Part shown: in pieces, positions 59,842 to 64,000 of the stretch
Layout: each line of letters begins with the position of its first letter
Position numbering within the stretch: the stretch's first letter is position 1
Origin: Tessaracoccus rhinocerotis
Lineage (GTDB): Bacteria; Actinomycetota; Actinomycetes; Propionibacteriales; Propionibacteriaceae
Direction of reading: 5' to 3'
Assembly: GCF_007197885.1 (NCBI RefSeq)
Contig: NZ_VKKG01000001.1
Span: 890,334-954,333 of the forward strand
Length of the DNA: 64,000 bases
Position numbers and translations under genes: made by a program
Notes under the pieces: generated by a model
Database searches by the model: none
What the model was told of the DNA's origin: nothing
Seen by the model: only the letters and a program-made list of their open reading frames with translations

Positions 59842-60591
59842 ATGACGCAGAAGTTGATCCTGCTCCGCCACGGCGAGAGCGAATGGAACGCCAAGAACCT
59901 GTTCACCGGCTGGGTGGACGTCGACATCAACGAGAAGGGCGTCGGCGAGGCCGAGAAGGCCGCCGAGCTGCTGAAGGTCGAGGGCCTGCTCCCCGACGTG
60001 CTGCACACCTCGCTGCTGCGCCGCGCCATCCACACCGCGAACATCACGCTGGACGGCTGCGACAGGCACTGGATCCCGGTGAAGCGCAGCTGGCGTCTCA
60101 ACGAGCGCCACTACGGCAAGCTGCAGGGTCTCAACAAGACCGAGATCCGCGACCAGTTCGGCGAGGAGCAGTTCATGCAGTGGCGGCGCAGCTACGACGT
60201 GCCGCCGCCGGCCATCGACCCCGACGGTGAGTTCAGCCAGCACAACGACCCGCGCTACGCGGACATCCCCGAGTCCGAGCGCCCGCTCACGGAGTGCCTC
60301 AAGGACGTCGTCGCCCGCATGCTGCCCTACTGGACCTCGGACATCGTCCCGGACCTGCAGGCCGGCAAGACGGTGATGGTCGCGGCCCACGGCAACTCGC
60401 TGCGGGCACTGGTCAAGCACCTCGACGGCATCTCCGACGACGAGATCTCGGGCCTCAACATCCCCACCGGCATCCCGCTGTACTACGAACTCGACGAGAA
60501 CCTGTCCCCCGTCACGCGCGGTGGCCGCTACCTGGACCCCGACGCCGCAGCCGCCTCCATCGAGGCAGTGAAGAACCAGGGCAAGAAGTAG
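59842..60591 (+). CDS. gpmA: 2,3-bisphosphoglycerate-dependent phosphoglycerate mutase
   Basis: 249-residue glycolytic enzyme interconverting 3- and 2-phosphoglycerate. Phosphohistidine motif [10 protein letters not shown] (His10), [16 protein letters not shown] near 88 and the second His in [16 protein letters not shown] near 185. Standard length. gpm beside senX3-regX3 is the mycobacterial arrangement; here phoU is in between. Confidence 0.97.
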   Translation: MTQKLILLRHGESEWNAKNLFTGWVDVDINEKGVGEAEKAAELLKVEGLLPDVLHTSLLRRAIHTANITLDGCDRHWIPVKRSWRLNERHYGKLQGLNKTEIRDQFGEEQFMQWRRSYDVPPPAIDPDGEFSQHNDPRYADIPESERPLTECLKDVVARMLPYWTSDIVPDLQAGKTVMVAAHGNSLRALVKHLDGISDDEISGLNIPTGIPLYYELDENLSPVTRGGRYLDPDAAAASIEAVKNQGKK

Positions 60592-60615
60592 ACGCACGGG
60601 GGCTCCGCCCCCGTG

Positions 60616-60813
60616 GACCCCCGAGCCCCGGTACAGACACGTGCCGGGGTCTCGACTTCCAACGACCCCCGAGCCCCGGTACAGACATGTGCCGGGGTCT
60701 CGACTTCCAACGACCCCCGAGCCCCGGTACAGACATGTGCCGGGGTCTCGACTTCCAACGACCCCCGAGCCACTTCCAACGACCCCCGAACCCCGGTACA
60801 GAAATGTGCCGGG
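60616..60813. repeat. 48-bp tandem repeats with internal hairpins
   Basis: Three full 48-bp units begin at 60616, 60664 and 60712 (first copy one base different). A fourth (60760-60780) has lost 27 bp from its middle. A fifth, diverged partial unit runs 60781-60813. Each full unit holds an inverted repeat CCCCGGyACA-GACA-TGTGCCGGGG. The unit is a multiple of three and reads PRAPVQTCAGVSTSND in the frame of the next gene, but this is not judged to be protein. No spacers, so not CRISPR. Confidence 0.9.
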
Positions 60814-60864
60814 TCCGCGTCATCGTGGGAGCAGGCCCGCGGCGGGCGGACTAGATTTGTCTGC

Positions 60865-61605
60865 ATGAGGACCCCAACCGCCGTTGTCACCGGCGCCTCG
60901 TCGGGAATCGGCGAGGCCACCGCCCGCCGCCTCGCCTCCCTCGGCTTCCACGTCCTGTGCGTGGCGCGCCGCACGGAGCGGATCGAGGCACTGGCCGCCG
61001 AGGTCGGCGGCACCGCCGTCACCTGCGACATCACCGTCGAGGCCGACGTCGCCCGTCTGGCCGAGGCGGTGGGAGGGCGGCTGGACGTCCTGGTGAACAA
61101 CGCCGGGGGCGCCTTCGGGCAGGAACCGGTGGCCGAGGCCGACCTTGACGCCTGGTCGCGGATGCTGGAGCTCAACGTGGTGGGCACCGGTCGGGTGACC
61201 AAGGCGCTGCTGCCGGCGCTCGAGGCCGCCGAGGGCGTCGTCGTGTTCGTCACCTCCACCGCCGCCGAGACGGCCTACGAAGGCGGTGCCGGCTACAACG
61301 CGGCCAAGTTCGGTGAGCGCGCGGTCGCCGGGGCGCTCCGCCTGGAGATCGTGGACCGCCCGGTGCGGGTCTGCGAGGTCAGCCCCGGCATGGTGGAGAC
61401 CGAGGAGTTCTCCCTCACCCGCTTCGGGGGTGACACGGAGCGCGCCTCGAAGGTCTACGCCGGCGTCGAGGAGCCGCTGGTGGCCGACGACGTCGCGGAC
61501 TGCATCGCCTTCGTCGCCACCCGCCCGGCGCACGTCAACATCGACCGGCTGGTGGTCCGGCCGCGCGTGCAGGCCGCGAACCACAAGGTCCACCGCACCT
61601 CCTGA
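60865..61605 (+). CDS. Short-chain dehydrogenase/reductase
   Basis: 246-residue SDR. NAD(P) motif VVTGASSGIGEATARRLA at the N-terminus, VARRTER near 31, NNAGG near 78, catalytic Ser in FVTSTAAETAYEGGAG (about 130) and YNAAK near 148. It resembles YdfG/Ala-type classical SDRs acting on 3-hydroxy acids or sugars. The ATG at 60865 has TAGATT 9 nt upstream, so the message is probably leaderless. The same frame runs back through the tandem repeats without a stop; that part is rejected as coding. Substrate unknown. Confidence 0.88.
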   Translation: MRTPTAVVTGASSGIGEATARRLASLGFHVLCVARRTERIEALAAEVGGTAVTCDITVEADVARLAEAVGGRLDVLVNNAGGAFGQEPVAEADLDAWSRMLELNVVGTGRVTKALLPALEAAEGVVVFVTSTAAETAYEGGAGYNAAKFGERAVAGALRLEIVDRPVRVCEVSPGMVETEEFSLTRFGGDTERASKVYAGVEEPLVADDVADCIAFVATRPAHVNIDRLVVRPRVQAANHKVHRTS

Positions 61606-61650
61606 ACGCAACATCTCGACCGACTGGCCGCCCGTCGGCCCTCCACGAAG

Positions 61651-61698
61651 TCAACAAGTGGTTCTGTGCCCGAGAACGGGCCCAGAACCACTTGTTGA
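61651..61698. terminator. Very long stem-loop between convergent genes
   Basis: TCAACAAGTGGTTCTG pairs perfectly with CAGAACCACTTGTTGA (16 bp), and TGCCCG-AGAA-CGGGCC adds a further five pairs after one mismatch. The element has lower GC than its surroundings. It lies between the SDR stop (61605) and the ASCH gene stop (61765). It could be a bidirectional terminator or a dispersed palindromic repeat. Confidence 0.75.
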
Positions 61699-61764
61699 AA
61701 CGCCACAGGAGAACCTGGACACGAACTCATCGGCCGGTGGCGGCAAACTCGAGGGCCGCATGCG

Positions 61765-62262
61765 TCAGCGTTCCACCGGTTCGCTGTAGAGCACCTCGAA
61801 CTCCTCCAGCACCACGGGCATGTCGGGCGCGAACCCGCGACCGTGGCTGGCGTAGTCGGTGAAGAATTGCTCGTGGATCTCCCGCCACGAGGCGAGGGTG
61901 CGATCCCGCTCGCCCTCGGCGCGGGCGTGCGCCTCGTCCACCTCGTCGAACGGCACGGTCCGCACGCGCGTGACCCCGAGCAGCGCCCTGGGGACGCCGG
62001 CCCCGTCGGTGATGATGCTCAGGGTGCCCACCGAAGGCAGCGCCTCGCCCTCCGCCTCGAACTCCCAAAGGGCCGTGGCGGTGGCCGTCTTGGTGCCGTC
62101 GAGCACCAACTGCAGCAGGCCGTCGGCGTGCTCTGCGGTGGCGCCGAAGGACCAGGCGGGTGGACGCAGCGTCGCCAACGGGTTCACCCCCAGCACGGAC
62201 GGCATCCCGACCAGGCGTGCGTGCTGCTGTGCGCGTTGCCAGAAGGCTTCGATGTCATCCAT
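61765..62262 (-). CDS. ASCH-domain protein
   Basis: 165-residue protein of the ASCH/PUA-like fold, predicted RNA-binding. LLQLVLDGTKTATATALWEFEAEGEALPSVG carries the G-x-K-x-T(A/S)-T pattern; RTVPFDEVDEAHARAEGERDRTLASWREIHEQFF is the C-terminal signature of the YqfB-like group. Starts 12 bp before the Fe-ADH stop region. Substrate RNA not known. Confidence 0.85.
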   Translation of the reverse strand: MDDIEAFWQRAQQHARLVGMPSVLGVNPLATLRPPAWSFGATAEHADGLLQLVLDGTKTATATALWEFEAEGEALPSVGTLSIITDGAGVPRALLGVTRVRTVPFDEVDEAHARAEGERDRTLASWREIHEQFFTDYASHGRGFAPDMPVVLEEFEVLYSEPVER

Positions 62263-62274
62263 GCGCCCAGTGTC

Positions 62275-63411
62275 TCAGGCCGCGGCGAGGACCTGGTGCA
62301 GTTCCTCCTCGGTGAGGTCGATGGGGTTGCCCTTCATGGAGCTCGCCCGCACCGCCTTGGCCACCACCTCGTCGTGGTCCGCGGAGCGCAGTCCCAGCTC
62401 GGCAAGCGTGGGGCTGTCGAGGCGGGCGGCGAGGTCCGACAGCCAGTCCAGCAGGCTGGGCAGTGAGAGCACCCCGGTGAGCGCCTCGGCCCCGAGCAGG
62501 TAGCCCGCGAGTGCGGGGTTGTCCGGGTCGCGCTCGCTCATCGCGGAGATGTTGGCAGCTGTGGTGGGCGCCAGCAGCGCCGCACAGATGGCGCCGTGCG
62601 GGGCTCCGGTGATGCCGCCCAGCACCCCGGCCAGGCCGTGGACCGCTCCGAGTTTGGCGTTGGCCAGGGAGAGTCCGCCCATCAACGAGCAGAAGGCGAC
62701 GTCGGTGCGGGCCGCGAGGTCACGCCCGTCGTCGTAGGCGCGCATCAGGCCGCGGGACGCGGAGCGCAGGCCCGCCAGCGCCAGTGCCTCGACCAGTGGG
62801 TTGGTCATCCTCGAGGTCAGGGGCTCCAGGCACTGGGTGAGCGCGTCCATCCCCGACTGGGCGGTCACCTGGGGCGGGCAGGTGACGGTCAGTGCGGGGT
62901 CGACGATGGCCACCCGCGCCAGCATCGACGGCGAGCGCAGCGACACCTTCACCCGGTGCACCGGCGAGGACAGCACGGCGTTGGCGGTGACCTCGGACCC
63001 GGTACCGGCTGTCGTCGGGACGGCCACGAACGGCAGGGAGGTCGCCGGGAGCCTGTGGCCGGCGCCGATGACCTCTGCGTAGTCGAGCGGTTCGCCGTCG
63101 GCCCCCACCAAGATGGCTACGGCCTTGGCCAGGTCCAGCACCGCCCCTCCCCCGATCCCGACCACCACGTCGGCCTCGCAGGCCCGCGCGGCGGCGACGG
63201 CGGCCGTGGCGTCGTCGAAGGTGGGCTCGCCGTCGAGCGCGAAGTGGCCCACCTCGCCCAGCTCGCCGGTCACGGGATCGGTGCGGCCACGGTTGGAGCC
63301 GGTGACGAGGAAGGGACGACGTCCGAGCCGGCCCGCCTCGTCGGCCAGGGCCTCGACGGCACCCACCCCGAACCTGATCGCTGCGGCCGTGGCGAAGGAG
63401 AACCCAGTCAT
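62275..63411 (-). CDS. Iron-containing alcohol dehydrogenase family protein
   Basis: 378 residues. NAD(P)-binding GGGAVLDLAKAVAI near 90, then TTAGTGSEVTANAVL near 128, and iron ligands in SGMDALTQCLEPL (Asp near 185), GAVHGLAGVLGG and GAPHGAICAALL (His near 250 and 265). The start ATG 63411 matches the family N-terminus MTGFSFATAAAIRFG. Substrate (short alcohol, lactaldehyde or maleylacetate) is not readable from sequence. Confidence 0.9.
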   Translation of the reverse strand: MTGFSFATAAAIRFGVGAVEALADEAGRLGRRPFLVTGSNRGRTDPVTGELGEVGHFALDGEPTFDDATAAVAAARACEADVVVGIGGGAVLDLAKAVAILVGADGEPLDYAEVIGAGHRLPATSLPFVAVPTTAGTGSEVTANAVLSSPVHRVKVSLRSPSMLARVAIVDPALTVTCPPQVTAQSGMDALTQCLEPLTSRMTNPLVEALALAGLRSASRGLMRAYDDGRDLAARTDVAFCSLMGGLSLANAKLGAVHGLAGVLGGITGAPHGAICAALLAPTTAANISAMSERDPDNPALAGYLLGAEALTGVLSLPSLLDWLSDLAARLDSPTLAELGLRSADHDEVVAKAVRASSMKGNPIDLTEEELHQVLAAA

Positions 63412-63595
63412 GGCGCCAGCTTGCCAGAGGCCCTCCCCGAGCAGCGACCCTGCGCAACATTCGCCTGAAACTCGTCGGGGTTGTGGGAATACCCGTTCGC
63501 CTGTGGAGAACGTTGCGCTCAGGGCCACGGGAGGCGTCCAGTGCCTGAGATCCTGGGGTTCCGGTGACCCCGGATTCCGCGTAGGTTCCTCACCC

Positions 63596-63682
63596 ATGAA
63601 GCACAGCCGCAACCCCAGACTCGTGAGCAGGGCTCACGTGGACCTGGTGCGCGTCGCATCCGCCATGTGTCCGGGCAACTGA
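63596..63682 (+). CDS. Cysteine-containing leader peptide upstream of sulfite/nitrite reductase
   Basis: 28 residues ending RAHVDLVRVASAMCPGN. This HVDLxRVxSAxC pattern matches the actinobacterial uORF leader peptides found before sulfur and cysteine genes. A TAGGTT -10 ends about 8 nt before the ATG, so it is leaderless. The main gene starts 98 bp later. Low cysteinyl-tRNA would stall ribosomes at the Cys codon (TGT, near the end) and change expression of the reductase (inference). Confidence 0.75.
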   Translation: MKHSRNPRLVSRAHVDLVRVASAMCPGN

Positions 63683-63780
63683 CGCCCGACAACCCCCAAG
63701 TCTCCGGGCCGTGACTGAGCCCGGATCACCTCCCGGTTCATCGGGCCCCTTTCTGTGCAGCCCCACCCCCAGAAGGAACC

Positions 63781-64000
63781 ATGACCACCACCAGCACCAG
63801 CGACCGTGTCCGCCCGTCCGCGTCCGGCAAGTCCAACGGCCAGTGGCTCGTCGACGGCACCGCGCCCCTGAACCCCAACGAGGAGATGAAGGGGGTCGAG
63901 AACCCGCTCAACGTGGCCCGGCGCATCAAGGAGATCTACTCGAAGGAGGGCTTCGACTCCATCCCGGAGAGCGACGCCTTCGGCCGTTTCCGCTGGCTGG
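63781..64000 (+). CDS. Ferredoxin-dependent sulfite/nitrite reductase, N-terminal fragment
   Basis: The first 73 codons of a gene running off the right edge. The read-out PLNPNEEMKGVENPLNVARR and KEIYSKEGFDSIPESDAFGRFRWL match the start of actinobacterial SirA/NirA siroheme-[4Fe-4S] reductases. The leader peptide with Cys favours sulfite reductase for sulfate assimilation. RBS AGAAGGA. Confidence 0.85.
   Translation, partial: MTTTSTSDRVRPSASGKSNGQWLVDGTAPLNPNEEMKGVENPLNVARRIKEIYSKEGFDSIPESDAFGRFRWL

Noticed and set aside
60616-60813. CRISPR array
   Set aside because: The units are directly adjacent with no unique spacers, and no cas genes are in the window.
60613-60864. N-terminal extension of the SDR protein through the tandem repeats
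   Set aside because: The extension is only the translated repeat, while the SDR signature begins directly after the internal ATG at 60865, which has its own -10 box.
63781-64000. Nitrite reductase NirA rather than sulfite reductase
   Set aside because: The two families share this N-terminus. Only the leader peptide favours sulfite reductase, so the call is left open.

Overview
This window is a high-GC (roughly 70 % by eye), gene-dense stretch of an actinobacterial chromosome. The evidence is the lpqE-carD-ispD-ispF block, senX3-regX3 with phoU and gpmA, DUF3027 beside a cold-shock-domain protein, DUF3263, a lone groEL with a GGM tail under CIRCE control, and many GTG starts with 4-bp ATGA/GTGA overlaps. 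A Propionibacteriaceae-like organism is my best guess, but no marker gene settles the family. There is no prophage, insertion sequence or CRISPR array, and no gene-free stretch longer than about 300 bases.

Layout. (1) 1-2811, minus: thiamine/HMP uptake operon ykoF-ykoE-ykoD behind a TPP riboswitch. (2) 2871-10237: acrylyl-CoA reductase-like gene, serC, a secreted protein, a conserved hypothetical and pyruvate carboxylase. (3) 10312-22708: carbohydrate locus. A LacI-family regulator, two RbsA-type ATPases, a binding protein and two permeases (YtfQ-R-T/YjfF type, furanose-like) lie divergent from a Tat-exported GH127 beta-L-arabinofuranosidase and a large secreted multidomain protein. Two near-identical palindromes, each overlapping a predicted -10 box, tie the locus together. 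(4) 22736-31679: purine permease, LpqH-like lipoprotein, DUF3027/cold-shock pair, nagB, NUDIX-cutC, and groEL with two CIRCE operators. (5) 31717-34934, minus: a three-gene operon (YbaB-like, Gly-rich with a WXG-like C-terminus, WXG-like membrane-active protein) that looks like a type VII secretion substrate module with no secretion machinery nearby. (6) 35034-42541: a mini HExxH protein, DUF3263, manA, tRNA-Thr, a methyltransferase, a DedA protein, an MsmK/UgpC-type ATPase, metB-like and DUF4032 genes. (7) 42582-46600: hexuronate operon uxaA - zinc dehydrogenase - uxaB. (8) 46610-60591: housekeeping block cysS-rlmB, lipoprotein, glyA, DUF2207, zinc peptidase, ispF-ispD-carD / lpqE, regX3-senX3 / phoU, gpmA, with a PHO-box-like direct repeat before senX3. 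(9) 60616-64000: 48-bp tandem repeats, an SDR gene, a very long hairpin, an ASCH protein, an iron-type alcohol dehydrogenase, and a 28-residue cysteine-containing leader peptide ahead of a truncated ferredoxin sulfite/nitrite reductase gene.

How it works together: the carbohydrate loci (furanoside release and uptake, hexuronate oxidation/reduction, an MsmK-type ATPase) suggest plant or host polysaccharide use. The strongest candidates for something undescribed are the WXG-like operon at 31.7-34.9 kb and the duplicated Cys/Trp domain at the C-terminus of the secreted protein at 20.4-22.6 kb.
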